From Nymphaea colorata (lineage: Eukaryota; Streptophyta; Magnoliopsida; Nymphaeales; Nymphaeaceae): a stretch of 64,000 nt of DNA. Below are positions 31,495 through 44,979 of the stretch, piece after piece. The notes under the pieces are model-generated. The model did no database searches. It saw nothing but the letters and a program-made list of their open reading frames with translations, and was not told where the DNA came from. Both the position numbers and the translations under genes were made by a program. Position 1 is the first letter of the stretch. The number at the start of each line of letters is the position of its first letter. The DNA is taken from NCBI RefSeq assembly GCF_008831285.2, contig NC_045142.1, positions 18,787,354 to 18,851,353 on the forward strand, read 5' to 3'.

Positions 31495-33079
31495 TCAGAC
31501 AGACTGACAAAAGTTGACACTATCAAATTTCTCCCTTTTGGGTAGCATAATATTTTTTTCCTCTTTCAATTTGGACGCACAAGTGTTCTTAGGGCCATTG
31601 TAAATAGTCTTTCCATCATAGTGCCTTAGATGTCCTACTAAGGAATGATTAGCAGTCATAGGAGCCACGTTAATTGATGCTTCATATGAATCACAATGGA
31701 GCAATGGAGTGGTCACTAGACTGTGACAATCCCCATATATAAAACATATAAAATTTGACACTTCATCAGATTCCTCCCCTTTAACGGAACTAGACTCTTC
31801 ACTGGTTAGTGGAACAATCTTTTTCTCTTTAAATTCGAATAAATAAGTGTTCTTTAATCATATGTGAACAGTCTCTCTATCATACTGCAACAAATGTCCT
31901 AATAAGGTATGACTAGTAGTCATACGAGCCATGCCATACTAAACGTCTTTCTGATAGTAATTTCCTGTAGTGATTTTCATTAGGCACCACTTCATCCCCT
32001 CTCTTAAACCCACAACACATTGTAGGAATGTGGTAGCTTTTTAGTCTGCAAGTTTAATGCATCAATAACATGTTAAGAAACCGAATTCTCACATGATTTG
32101 CTACTAATTTTGACATTACAGACATGTCCATTTTGTTTTAAAAGGACTACTTTGCAACAACTTGTAGTTAGGTGGGGACCTTTGGGGTTGCAAAGACACG
32201 ACACACGGATAACAAATTGTATGTATCATCTCCATCATACACGACAACCTCTTCATCAGTGTTTGAGTTAGTCTCTCACTCAATTTGGACATGCTCATGC
32301 TCAGACTTAACATCCTTGTCTCCATGTTTGCTCTAATGATCCTATTGACCATATTAGGGCATAATGACTAAACACGACCCAAAACTTGACATTTAAAACA
32401 ATGGACATAGTTGTCAGTAACACGAGACTTGGATTGAGTGTTAAATGTAGACTCCTTGTCATTGTTAGTTGTCACAGATCTAGACTTGAATTTTGAGTTA
32501 AGAGTCATCCAACTACAAGGAGCTTGCTCTCCGTGTTGAAGAACTCAACTTAGGATGACTGAAACCATACAACTTAAACATGCGAGTCTCTTGTTTATGC
32601 TTTAGAGATCCCTTGACTTTCATGACATAGCTACAAGCCTTATCTATAATTTCTATTGTAATGCAATTGAATACATCAAAAATAGAGGAGTGAAGACCTG
32701 AAATATGCTTGGTGACCTATTGGCTCTTGGTCTCCGCAATTAGAACATGTAGTGATAGGTGATGGAACTCGGTAGTGTATTTTAACACAGTTTTAGTCCC
32801 TTTACAAAGCTCGAGACAAACTAGTATGCTCTCTCGACAAACTTTGAAAAGATGAAATTTGTCTGCATCAACTACTACATCAAGATCCATATGCGAATCA
32901 TGTCCTCCATTTTTGCAACACAGCCCACCAGATGTACGTAAGTTCCTTAGGTTTGGTGGAGGCCAAGGGTACTTGGCAGTGCTCTGGAACATTATGGTAG
33001 TCGAAGGGAAACTGCATGACGTAGGTATAGTCAAAGAATGTCTCAACATCAAATTGACCTGTAAACTCAAGCAATCCAA
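31495..33079 (-). pseudogene. Gypsy gag and protease-linker region, heavily decayed
   Basis: The frame 33079-32717 ends with a gag-core signature (SILVCLELCKGTKTVLKYTTEFHHL) which continues after a stop (TKHISGLHS, ITIEIIDKACSYVMKVKGS). Further along, SLVGHLRHYDGKTIYNG and NTCASKLKEEKNIMLPKRE (31680-31510) match the segment after retropepsin in plant Gypsy elements. A second, diverged version lies just upstream at about 31960-31780 (LLGHLLQYDRETVHI), so this stretch is duplicated in tandem. There are many stops throughout. RT and integrase are not present. Confidence 0.65.
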
Positions 33080-34767
33080 CTTCAGGCTATATGTGGAAGG
33101 TCTCTCCTACCCATGCTCTAGCTGCCTGTCATGAGGCATAGGATCTGTGGGGTGCTCGTTCCAAAAGACCTTATCATCTGAATCCTCAAACTCCAGTAAA
33201 CCCTTGACTAGGTTAGTATTCTGTTGTGGGCACCGATCCTTAGTCCAAACTGGTGGTCACTCCTGTGATGCTTGCTCGTGTTGTATCTGTGTGCCTTGAG
33301 GGTACCCTTGTTGATCTCATAGAAGAGGAGGGACAAACATGCATGTTGGTCAGTGAGTGACCTGCAGGGCAGTAGGAACTGGTGCTACAACTAGGTATGG
33401 TGGAGGATGTGCAATGTACATTTGATTTTGGCTTTGGGTTGAATTGTAGTGTCCTGTTTGGGAATAGGTGTTACTTAATGGATTTATTTTGGGCCATTTC
33501 CTGAACTATGTACGTCAGATCCACACAATGATAGGTAGAACCCTAAACTGAGCTTTCGGGTTGAAGGCCAAGGCTGAAGCTCGATTCACGGTCTAGATGT
33601 GAGTAAGTCTGGTTTTGACCACACTCAAAGTTAAACTAGAGTATCGTTTGGATCCGAGTTGCGCATGGCATGATCTGTGATTGTGCATTGGGATCAAACA
33701 ACATATTCTACATCTGATTCAAAAGTAAACCTAAATTAGATGAGCCTAGGTTGGTTAAGGTCAAAGGGTCAAACACAAACCTGGTGCTACAAAACCAAAA
33801 ATCCGCCCCACTGGATCCAAATCTACTGGGCTTGAAAAATCAAAATGAGATGGCCTGAATCTTGTAAAGGGCTCAAGCAAACCAATGCCTATAAGATCAT
33901 GTTCATTATTGCAACTGGGTCCATAGCAGATTTAGACCTGCCTGGGAGATTGATGGAGTTTCCCTACGGCAGGCCTATGGTAGTCGTTAAGGCCGAAGTT
34001 CGGGCCTCCTTGGTGAAGTAGGGAGCTACTAGTGGCCGCCACCTAACCGACAAAGCTTTCGGTAGCATCGTGCTGGCTGCCAAAAGAAGAAAGGCCAGTG
34101 AGAACTCTGTCCCCATGATCCATAGTTGTCAGTAGATAGGGGCCATCTCTCTGTAGATTTCCTCCCTAAAACAAAAAAACGCAGTGCAGATTTTGGGGAA
34201 CAACATTTACCGATGGAATCATTGATGGGGGAAGGTTGTTTATCGTGGGCACTACTTCGTTGATATATGCAAGAAGCCATTCAGCACCACACCGACAAGG
34301 TGCGGAGAAACTGGTGATGGGTCTCCACTTGCTCCTATAAGCAATTGCTTTGGTGGGTCTATCAGCAGATTACATGCCACCTCTACTGGTTCGCCGGCCA
34401 TCAAGGTTTTAGCTGCTTAACCTGACGTCACCATAATCTGGTGGTAGACGAGCGAACTTCATAATTCCCTTGTTTTTTAAACTTGTCTTCAACGCACCGA
34501 AACCTGCTATCAATGTCATTCAAACACTTCATTATCATTACTAGGGTCCAACTCATCCGCGTTTGATTTCTTGACTTGATTTTTTCATGAGCTACTTTTC
34601 CCTTTGTGCGTACCTATGGTTCACGTGTTTTGTCTACTGATTTAATCATCAAAAGCACAAGGTTTTCAAGCTTTTTTCTTGAATTATTTGATTCCTTTTA
34701 TTTTGATTTATCTCCAATAGGACTGTATTCTAAGTCCTCAGCCATCACAAAGATTAGAAAATACGTT

Positions 34768-34784
34768 GTTTTGATACCAATCTG
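34768..34784 (-). promoter_or_regulatory. Primer-binding site of the Gypsy remnant
   Basis: Minus-strand TTGGTATCAAAACAACG, resembling the tRNA-Met type (TGGTATCA). It lies just inside ACACTACATCAGA, taken as the LTR end. Confidence 0.45.
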
Positions 34785-35100
34785 ATGTAGTGTCTAGAGT
34801 TTCTTGCTGTAAACCCTACATACGAACACAACATAAGCAAACAAGGTCAAAGAATGAAAGGAGAATGCAATAAAAAAATTGAAATTGGGGAGAAATCTTC
34901 ATTAGTCAATCAAGGAATAATCAAAATAAAAGAATGTGACCCATAAGTAAGGTCCCCCACTACATGGCCAACACTTTGATTTTAATGAATTCGGGTCCAG
35001 ATGGGGCACAAAAAATACCAAAGGAAATAAAAACAAAATAAAATGAATACACAATTGGATCCACGATCCACTACTGCATCATATTTTCATGTGATTCAAT

Positions 35101-35978
35101 GCACATCAATAGCCATCCTAATCATGGAGAGTAGTCTGGGTACGTGACATACATTCAACTGTCCCAAATAGTTATATTTCTAGGGTGCCTTCTAATTCAT
35201 GGATCAGGCGGAGACACTCTTGATGACCCACCTAAGGCTATCCTAAACAATTATTAACTAACATGCTTATGCCAACATAGAGAAATTAAAAGCAAATGAT
35301 ATGAAACACATTCAATCTAATTTAGGGTTGATGGGTGGAGCAAGCAATGCTCACAAACATCATCAGCTGCAGATAAGATCATGACCGTCATACTGAGGTA
35401 GACAATTGTTCCACCCAATGAGGTAGACTACCATTATAGGAGCAATCAAATCCACGAGTATGAAGTTGGTGCGACAAACGACAGAAAATTTGGAGCGACC
35501 AAGAAATCCGTCAGCAAACTTCAGCATGAAACGTTGCCACAGAGAAAGCAAATGAAAACAGGAATTGATTCTACTGCTATAAACATCAACAGATCTGAAT
35601 AAGCTTCTTCTTTACCTAATTGTATCTTCGGCGTTCTGATAATCATGTGCCACTAAATTAGAAAAATTAGAATGATAAATAGAAGGATTTTGCTGAAACA
35701 ACGTATAAAGGAACTAATTTCAATCCAATATCAAGAAATAGAATTAACCGTCCAAGGATTTCGGAACAATAAGAGGAACAAGTATGCACCGAAAATCAAC
35801 AAGAATTCAGAGAAACTATATGAACCAAAACATTTTCATTTCTTCAGAAAGAAAATTATACAATAACAATTATCAAATGTGTGAGCCTGAGTGAATGTAC
35901 AGATACTATATACAAGATGTGAAAACTGGACAAGAAGATTCATAATTCGTCCAAATTAAGTATACCAACAAAGAATCA
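35101..35978. other. Intergenic DNA, no gene recognised
   Basis: No coding sequence was recognised. The frames at 35363-35551 (minus) and 35672-35866 (plus) have no family resemblance. Confidence 0.45.
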
Positions 35979-36192
35979 TTAATAGTTCGACCCGTCGGAG
36001 AGGGGATGAAGGCTATCCTGGATGCCCAAGATGGAGAGTAACTTGCTCGCCTTGCTCCTGGCCCTCTCGCTCCAAACATCAACGAGATCGGTGATGGCGG
36101 CAACGACGGAGTCGACGCTTAGGATCCCTCGCACAACTTCATCACCGCCGCAACGGGCCAAGTTGAGTAGAGCAGACGCAGCGGTAAGTAAA
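35979..36192 (-). pseudogene. C-terminal exon of an armadillo-repeat (PUB-like) gene, orphaned
   Basis: On the minus strand an acceptor (gcatgcag|t) opens at 36192 and the frame reads LLTAASALLNLARCGGDEVV, then VDSVVAAITDLVDVWSERAR and SKASKLLSIL before a stop at 35979. SALLNLA is an ARM-repeat helix, and the SERARSKASKLLSIL ending matches the last ARM repeat of plant U-box/ARM proteins. No preceding ARM exon was found. The part from about 36089 to 36192 recurs in every unit of the adjoining array, but the C-terminal part (35979-36088) occurs once only. The opposite strand also gives a signal-peptide-like frame, which I regard as a shadow. Confidence 0.55.
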
Positions 36193-36604
36193 CTGCATGC
36201 CGATTGATTACTTCCAAAACCCCCAAATCGGAACTCCAAAATGCAAATCCCCAAATCTACAACGAAGAAGGAGAAGCGAGAGAGATATTGAGAGACTCAC
36301 GAGGCAATAACAGAGGGGAAGGAGCGGCAACTGTGGCAGTGGTTGATGCTGCCCTGTCTCTGCGTCCCTCTTCCCTGCCGGTGAGAAGCCAGCGAAGAAC
36401 AACTTAGGGTAAGAGAGAAAGGGAGAAAGGGAAGGCATCAGCAAGAGCAAGAGAGAAAGGGAGAAAGCGTACCGGCAGAGTGGAGAGCCGACGGTGAGAG
36501 CGGTGATGCCTCTGGTGCGATGATGAGAAGGCAGGAATGCGGGGGAGGAGGACCTGCGGAGGGAAGAGGAGAAGTGCGACGGACTATGAGATGAAAATGT
36601 CGAG

Positions 36605-36745
36605 CCGGTGAAATTTCACCTGCTCCCTTTTGCGTTAAACATGTGAAATGTCACCCCGTTTGATGTGTTTTCAGTCGGGTGGGTGAAATTTCACCCGCCC
36701 GTACACATTTCACCCTCCCCACGAGATTTCACCCGACAATCAAAT
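36605..36745. repeat. Palindrome cluster (GTGAAATTTCAC) in array unit 1
   Basis: Within 140 bp the words gtgaaatttcac, gtgaaatgtcacc, gggtgaaatttcaccc, acatttcaccc and gagatttcaccc occur. The right edge, read on the minus strand, is cttaagggtccatttgattg, like a DNA-element terminus. The same cluster recurs in all seven units. It may be a MITE that was in the founder unit before amplification. Confidence 0.7.
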
Positions 36746-36975
36746 GGACCCTTAAGGCTGTAGAAGATAAAATGCACAAAATCCATGAAGCTCACCAATA
36801 TTCTTAGCCACAAACTACTGATGGAGTCCAAATGCAGCCTCCCAACTACTCATTCAGCCCACACATTACTAGAAAGTTCCAAAAGGACACTGGAAAACTG
36901 CTGCTGCAAAACCCAACTTGAGCTGATGGATTTGGGAAGGAAAATCGTGTGATTTTCCCCAAAACCAACATTGCC

Positions 36976-36983
36976 CAACATGA

Positions 36984-37021
<38 letters not shown>
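36976..37021. repeat. TA/GA compound microsatellite of array unit 1
   Basis: A TA run passes directly into a GA run. Equivalent tracts are at about 38506-38586, 40064-40099, 41578-41621, 43099-43137, 44933-44980 and 46460-46540. Lengths differ widely, with units 2 and 7 the longest. Confidence 0.9.
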
Positions 37022-37022
<1 letters not shown>

Positions 37023-37204
37023 CTGATTTACCCCTTTCTTGTGTCCTCTTTCTTCTTTTTTTCTTCAACAACATTTGATGCCTGTTTCCCTCCAAACTAA
37101 CACACACACACAAATAAATTTAGTGATCTCACGTCTTGGACTTCGGCAAAAATTGACTTTCACGGATGGCCATTTTGTTAATGTCAGTGAATCTACCTTT
37201 TTTT

Positions 37205-37600
37205 TTTTGCAGTGACATATACAATATATATGTGTACAAATATACACATATATATATGTATATTAAATGTGTATGCATGCGGTACATATATAACATGTAA
37301 CAGTTGATATACATTTATATATAAAGTATGTATATATATATATATATAAATATTATATGTATATATGTACATATATAATATACATAATGTATTACGTGTA
37401 TTATATATTACAATATGTACAACATATAATACAACATTATTTACTTATTCACATATTATATATCTTAATAGTATGTAACATATGTACGTATGAATATACG
37501 TATACGCATATGTAAACGTTACGTAATACTTGTTGTATATATATATATGTACATACATGTATTATGTAACATTATATATATGCATTGTATCCAAAGAGAG
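37205..37600. repeat. TA-rich self-complementary tail of the array unit
   Basis: About 400 bp of tatata, acatatat, gtacatat and tatgtac words, conserved in all units. Yields only Tyr/Ile-rich pseudo-frames. Confidence 0.7.
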
Positions 37601-38502
37601 TTATGTTTATCGGTGACGGCGGCAACGACGGAGTCGACGGTTTGGATATCCCGCACAGCTTCCTCACCGCCGCAACGGGCCAAGTTGAGTAGAGCAGACA
37701 CAGTGGTAAGTATACTGCATGCAGATTGATTACTTCCAAAACCCCCAAATCGGAACTCCAAAATGCAAATCCCCAAATCTACAACAAAGGAGGAGAAGCG
37801 AGAGAGATATTGAGAGACTCACGGGGCAGTAACAGAGGGGAAGGAGTGGCAACTATGGCAGTGGTTGATGCTGCCCGGTCTCTGCGTCCCTCTTCCCTGC
37901 CGGTGAGAAGCCAGCGAAGAACAACTTAGGGTAAGAGAGAAAGGGAGAAAGGGAAGGCATCAGCAAGAGCAAGAGAGAAAGGGAGAAAGCGTACCGGCGG
38001 AGTGGAGAGCCGACGGTGAGAGCGGTGACGCCTCTGGTGCGATGATGAGAAGGCAGGAATGCGGGGGAGGAGGACCTGCGGAGGGAAGAGGAGAGGTGCG
38101 ACGGACTATGAGATGAAAATGTCGAGCGGGTGAAATTTCACCTGCTCCCTTTTGCGTTAAACATGTGAAATGTCACCCCGTTTGATGTGTTTTCAGTCGG
38201 GTGGGTAAAATTTCACCCGCCCGTACACATTTCACCCTCCCCACGAGATTTCACCCGACAATCAAATGGACCCTTAAGGCTGTAGAAGATAAAATGCACA
38301 AAATCCATGAAGCTCACCAATATTCTTAGCCACTAACTACTGATGGAGTCCAAATGCAGCCTCCCAACTACTCATTCAGCCCACACATTACTAGAAAGTT
38401 CCAAAAGGACACTGGAAAACTGCTGCTGCAAAACCCAACTTGAGCTGATGGATTTGGGAAGGAAAATCGTGTGATTTTCCCCAAAACCAACATGGCCCAA
38501 CA

Positions 38503-38588
<86 letters not shown>

Positions 38589-40064
38589 CATTTACCCCTT
38601 TCTTGTGTCCTCTTTCTTCTTTTTTTCTTCAACAACATTTGATGCCTGTTTCCCTCCAAACTAACACACACACAAATAAATTTAGTGATCTCACGTCTTG
38701 GACTTCGGTAAAAATTGACTTTCACGGATGGCCATTTTGTTAATGTCAGTGAATCTACCTTTTTTTTTTGCAGTGACATATACAATATATATGTGTACAA
38801 ATATACACATATATATATGTATATTAAATGTGTATGCGTGCGGTACATATATAACATGTAACAGTTGATATACATTTATATATAAAGTATGTATATATAT
38901 ACATATATAAATCTTATATGTATATATGTACATATATAATATACATAATGTATTACGTGTATTATATATTACAATATGTACAACATATAATACAACATTA
39001 TTTACTTATTCACATATTATATATCTTAATAGTATGTAACATATGTACGTATGAATATACGTATACGCAAATGTAAACGTTATGTAATACTTGTTGTATA
39101 TATATATGTACAATAATGTATTATATAACATTATATATATGCATTGTATCCAAAGAGAGTTATGTTTATCGGTGACGGCGGCAACGACGGAGTCGACGGT
39201 TTGGATCTCCCGCACAGCTTCATCACCGCCGCAACGGGCCAAGTTGAGTAGAGCAGACACAGTGGTAAGTATACTGCATGCAGATTGATTACTTCCAAAA
39301 CCCCCAAATCGGAACTCCAAAATGCAAATCCCCAAATCTACAACAAAGGAGGAGAAGCGAGAGAGATATTGAGAGACTCACGGGGCAGTAACAGAGGGGA
39401 AGGAGTGGCAACTATGGCAGTGGTTGATGCTGCCCTGTCTCTGTGTCCCTCTTCCCTGCCGGTGAGAAGCCAGCGAAGAACAACTTAGGGTAAGAGAGAA
39501 AGGGAGAAAGGGAAGGCATCAGCAGGAGCAAGAGAGAAGGGGAGAAAGCGTACCGGCGGAGTGGAGAGCCGACGGTGAGAGCGGTGACGCCTCTGGTGCG
39601 ATGATGAGAAGGCAGGAAGGCGGGGGAGGAGGACCTGCGGAGGGAAGAGGAGAGGTGCGACGGACTATGAGATGAAAATGTCGAGCCGGTGAAATTTCAC
39701 CTGCTCCCTTTTGCGTTAAACATGTGAAATGTCACCCCGTTTGATGTGTTTTCAGTCGGGTGGGTGAAATTTCACCCGTCCGTACACATTTCACCCTCCC
39801 CACGAGATTTCACCCGACAATCAAATGGACCCTTAAGGCTGTAGAAGATAAAATGCACAAAATCCATGAAGCTCACCAATATTCTTAGCCACTAACTACT
39901 GATGGAGTCCAAATGCAGCCTCCCAACTACTCATTCAGCCCACACATTACTAGAAAGTCCCAAAAGGACACTGGAAAACTGCTGCTGCAAAACCCAACTT
40001 GAGCTGATGGATTTGGGAAGGAAAATCGTGTGATTTTCCCCAAAACCAACATGGCCCATCATGA

Positions 40065-40098
<34 letters not shown>

Positions 40099-41577
40099 GG
40101 ACTCATTTACCCCTTTCTTGTGTCCTCTTTCTTCTTTTTTTCTTCAACAACATTTGATGCCTGTTTCCCTCCAAACTAACACACACACAAATAAATTTAG
40201 TGATCTCACGTCTTGGACTTCGGCAAAAATTGACTTTCACGGATGGCCATTTTGTTAATGTCAGTGAATCTACCTTTTTTTTTTTGCGGTGACATATACA
40301 ATATATATGTGTACAAATATACACATATATATATGTATATTAAATGTGTATGCGTGCGGTACATATATCACATGTAACAGTTGATATACATTTATATATA
40401 AAGTATGTAAATATATACATATATAAATATTATATGTATATATGTACATATATAATATACATAATGTATTACGTGTATTATATATTACAATATGTACAAC
40501 ATATAATACAACATTATTTACTTATTCACATATTATATATCTTAATAGTATGTAACATATGTACGTATGAATATACGTATACGCATATGTAAACGTTATG
40601 TAATACTTGTATATATATATGTACATACATGTATTATATAACATTATATATATGCATTGTATCCAAAGAGAGTTATGTTTATCGGTGACGGCGGCAACGA
40701 CGGGGTCGACGGCTTGGATCTCCCGCACAGCTTCATCACCGCCGCAACGGGCCAAGTTGAGTAGAGCAGACACAGTGGTAAGTATACTGCATGCAGATTG
40801 ATTACTTCCAAAACCCCCAAATCGGAACTCCAAATTGCAAATCCCCAAATCTACAACAAAGGAGGAGAAGCGAGAGAGATATTGAGAGTCTCACGGGGCA
40901 GTAACAGAGGGGAAGGAGTGGCAACTATGGCAGTGGTTGATGCTGCCCTGTCTCTGCGTCCCTCTTCCCTGCGGGTGAGAAGCCAGCGAAGAACAACTTA
41001 GGGTAAGAGAGAAAGGCAGAAGTGGAAGGCATCAGCAAGAGCAAGAGAGAAAGGGAGAAAGCGTACCGGCCGAGTGGAGAGCCGACGGTGAGAGCGGTGA
41101 CGCCTCTGGTGCGATGATGAGAAGGCAGGAATGCGGGGGAGGAGGACCTGCGGAGGGAAGAGGAGAGGTGCGACGGACTATGAGATGAAAATGTCGAGCG
41201 GGTGAAATTTCACCTGCTCCCTTTTGCGTTAAACTTGTGAAATGTCACCCCGTTTGATGCGTTTTCAGTCGGGTGGGTGAAATTTCACCCGCCCGTACAC
41301 ATTTCACCCTCCCCACGAGATTTCACCCGACAATCAAATGGACCCTTAAGGCTGTAGAAGATAAAATGCACAAAATCCGTGAAGCTCACCAATATTCTTA
41401 GCCACTAACTACTGATGGAGTCCAAATGCAGCCTCCCAACTACTCATTCAGCCCACACATTACTAGAAAGTTCCAAAAGGACACTGGAAAACTGCTGCTG
41501 CAAAACCCAACTTGAGCTGATGGATTTGGGAAGGAAAATCGTGTGATTTTCCCCAAAACCTACATGGCCCAACATGA

Positions 41578-41620
<43 letters not shown>

Positions 41621-43096
41621 CTCATTTACCCCTTTCTTGTGTCCTCTTTCTTCTTTTTTTCTTCAACAACATTTGATGCCTGTTTCCCTCCAAACTAACA
41701 CACACACAAATAAATTTAGTGATCTCACGTCTTGTACTTCGGCAAAAATTGACTTTCACGGATGGCCATTTTGTTAATGTCAGTGAATCTACCTTTTTTT
41801 TTTGCAGTGACATATACAATATATATGTGTACAAATATACACATATATATATGTATATTAAATGTGTATGCGTGCAGTACATATATAACATGTAACAGTT
41901 GATATACATTTATATATAAAGTATGTATATATATACATATATAAATATTATATGTATATATGTTCATATATAATATACATAATGTATTACGTGTATTATA
42001 TATTACAATATGTACAACATATAATACAACATTATGTACTTATTCACATATTATATATCTTAGTAGTACGTAACATATGTACGTACGAATATACATATAC
42101 GCATATGTAAACGTTCCGTAATACTTGTTGTATATATATATGTACATACATGTATTATATAACATTATAAATATGCATTGTATCCAAAGAGAGTTATGTT
42201 TATCGGTGACGGCGGCAACGACGGAGTCGACGGTTTGGATCTCCCGCACAGCTTCATCACCGCCGCAACGGGCCAAGTTGAGTAGAGCAGACACAGTGGT
42301 AAGTATACAGCATGCAGATTGATTACTTCCAAAACCCCCAAATCGGAACTCCAAAATGCAAATCCCCAAATCTACAACAAAGGAGGAGAAGCGAGAGAGA
42401 TATTGAGAGACTCACGGGGCAGTAACAGAGGGGAAGGAGTGGCAACTATGGCAGTGGTTGATGCTGCCCTGTCTCTGCATCCCTCTTCCCTGCCGGTGAG
42501 AAGCCAGCGAAGAACAACTTAGGGTAAGAGAGAAAGGGAGAAAGGGAAGGCATCAGCAAGAGCAAGAGAGAAAGGGAGAAAGCGTACCGGCCGAGTGGAG
42601 AGCCGACGGTGAGAGCGGTGACGCCTCTGGTGCGATGATGAGAAGGCAGGAATGCGGGGGAGGAGGACCTGCGGAGGGAAGAGGAGAGGTGCGACGGACT
42701 ACGAGATGAAAATGTCGAGCCGGTGAAATTTCACCTGCTCCCTTTTGCGTTAAACATGTGAAATGTCACCCCGTTTGATGTGTTTTCAGTCGGGTGGGTG
42801 AAATTTCACCCGCCCGTACACATTTCACCCTGCCCACGAGATTTCACCCGACAATCACATGGACCCTTAAGGCTGTAGAAGATAAAATGCACAAAATCCA
42901 TGAAGCTCACCAATATTCTTAGCCACTAACTACTGATGGAGTCCAGATGCAGCCTCCCAACTACTCATTCAGCCCACACATTACTAGAAAGTTCCAAAAG
43001 GACACTGGAAAACTGCTGCTGCAAAACCCAACTTGAGCTGATGGAGTTGGGAAGGATAATCGTGTGATTTTCCCCAAAACCAACATGTCCCAACAT

Positions 43097-43136
<40 letters not shown>

Positions 43137-43670
43137 GGACTGATTTACCCCTTTCTTGTGTCCTCTTTCTTCTTTTTTTCTTCAACAACATTTGATGCCT
43201 GTTTCCCTCCAAACTAACACACACACAAATAAATTTAGTGATCTCACGTCTTGGACTTCGGCAAAAATTGACTTTCACGGATGGCCATTTTGTTAATGTC
43301 AGTGAATCTACCTTTTTTTTTTTTGCAGTGACATATACAATATATATGTGTACAAATATACACATATATATATGTATATTAAATGTGTATGCGTGCGGTA
43401 CATATATAACATGTAACAGTTGATATACATTTATATATAAAGTATGTATATGTATACATATATAAATATTATATGTATATATGTACATATATAATATACA
43501 TAATGTATTACGTGTACTATATATTACAATATGTACAACATATAATACAACATTATTTACTTATTCACATATTATATATCTTAATAGTATGTAACATATG
43601 TACGTATGAATATACGTATACGCATATGTAAACGTTACGTAATACTTGTTGTATATATATATGTACATAC

Positions 43671-43977
43671 TGTTAAGTCTGTACGCATCAATGTAAAGGG
43701 ATCGGGTCTGGATCGGGTCTGTTCAGACCCGATCCACTTCGTTTTTATGTCTTCACGTCTAAGTGGTGGCACCTCTTGTAATTACTTCATGTTTTATTCC
43801 TCTTTTTGTTGTAACCTAATTAGGTTTATGTTTTAATAATAGAGATCAAGCATAGTGTGGCTGCATTGGCCGCCGGTTCTCTTACCTTCATTGCCTTCTT
43901 CTATTCTCTATTCTCCATCCTCCTTATTTTCAGACGGAGAGACGTGATTCGGTGATGTTTTAGTGAAGATTCTCACA
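43671..43977. mobile_element. Solo LTR inserted in one array unit
   Basis: 307 bp starting TGTTAAGTCTG and ending GATTCTCACA, flanked by CATAC on both sides (43666-43670 and 43978-43982). The other units have an uninterrupted gtacatacatgta here with a single CATAC. TG...CA ends, a 5-bp duplication and no internal coding region define a solo LTR. It contains a gatcgggtctgttcagaccc palindrome. The family is not recognised. Confidence 0.92.
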
Positions 43978-44928
43978 CATACATGTATTATATAACATTA
44001 TATATATGCATTGTATCCAAAGAGAGTTATGTTTATCGGTGACGGCGGCAACGACGGTGTCGACGGCTTGGATCTCCCGCACAGCTTCATCACCGCCGCA
44101 ACGGGCCAAGTTGAGTAGAGCAGACACAGTGGTAAGTATACTGCATGCAGATTGATTACTTCCAAAACCCCCAAATCGGAACTCCAAATTGCAAATCCCC
44201 AAATCTACAACAAAGGAGGAGAAGCAAGAGAGATATTGAGAGACTCACGGGGCAGTAACAGAGGGGAAGGAGTGGCAACTATGGCAGTGGTTGATGCTGC
44301 CCTGTCTCTGTGTCCCTCTTCCCTGCCGGTGAGAAGCCAGCGAAGAACAACTTAGGGTAAGAGAGAAAGGGAGAAAGGGAAGGCATCAGCAAGAGCAAGA
44401 GAGAAAGGGAGAAAGCGTACCGGCGGAGTGGAGAGCCAACGGTGAGAGCGGTGACGCCTCTGGTGCGATGATGAGAAGGCAGGAATGCGGGGGAGGAGGA
44501 CCTGCAGAGGGAAGAGGAGAGGTGCGACGGACTATGAGATGAAAATGTCGAGCCGGTGAAATTTCACCTGCTCCCTTTTGCGTTAAACATGTGAAATGTC
44601 ACCCCGTTTGATGTGTTTTCAGTCGGGTGGGTGAAATTTCACCCGCCCGTACACATTTCACCCTGCCCACGAGATTTCACCCGACAATCACATGGACCCT
44701 TAAGGCTGTAGAAGATAAAATGCACAAAATCCATGAAGCTCACCAATATTCTTAGCCACTAACTACTGATGGAGTCCAAATGCAGCCTCCCAACTACTCA
44801 TTCAGCCCACACATTACTAGAAAGTTCCAAAAGGACACTTTAAAACTGCTGCTGCAAACCCCAACTTGAGCTGATGGATTTGGGAAGGAAAATCGTGTGA
44901 TTTTCCCCAAAACCAACATGGCCCAACA

Positions 44929-44979
<51 letters not shown>

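Larger units (their letters stand above)
30900..35100 (-). mobile_element. Ancient Ty3/Gypsy remnant
   Basis: The interior has gag and protease-linker sequence on the minus strand (31495-33079). A primer-site-like TTGGTATCAAAACAACG lies at 34784-34768, a few bases inside ACACTACA, a plausible end of the 5' LTR. Segments flanking the interior look like one another (gggtccaaatgaaataaaatgaaa... with tggatccatgat near 31160-31230, and gggtccag...aaataaaatgaa... with tggatccacgat near 34990-35065), as decayed LTRs would. Ends and target duplication could not be found. The coordinates are approximate. Confidence 0.55.

Noticed and set aside
36022-36207. Plus-strand frame with a signal-peptide-like start over the ARM exon
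   Set aside because: The minus strand explains the sequence better: an ARM-repeat ending with acceptor and stop. The plus frame has no family resemblance, although a gtaagt donor-like site is present by chance.
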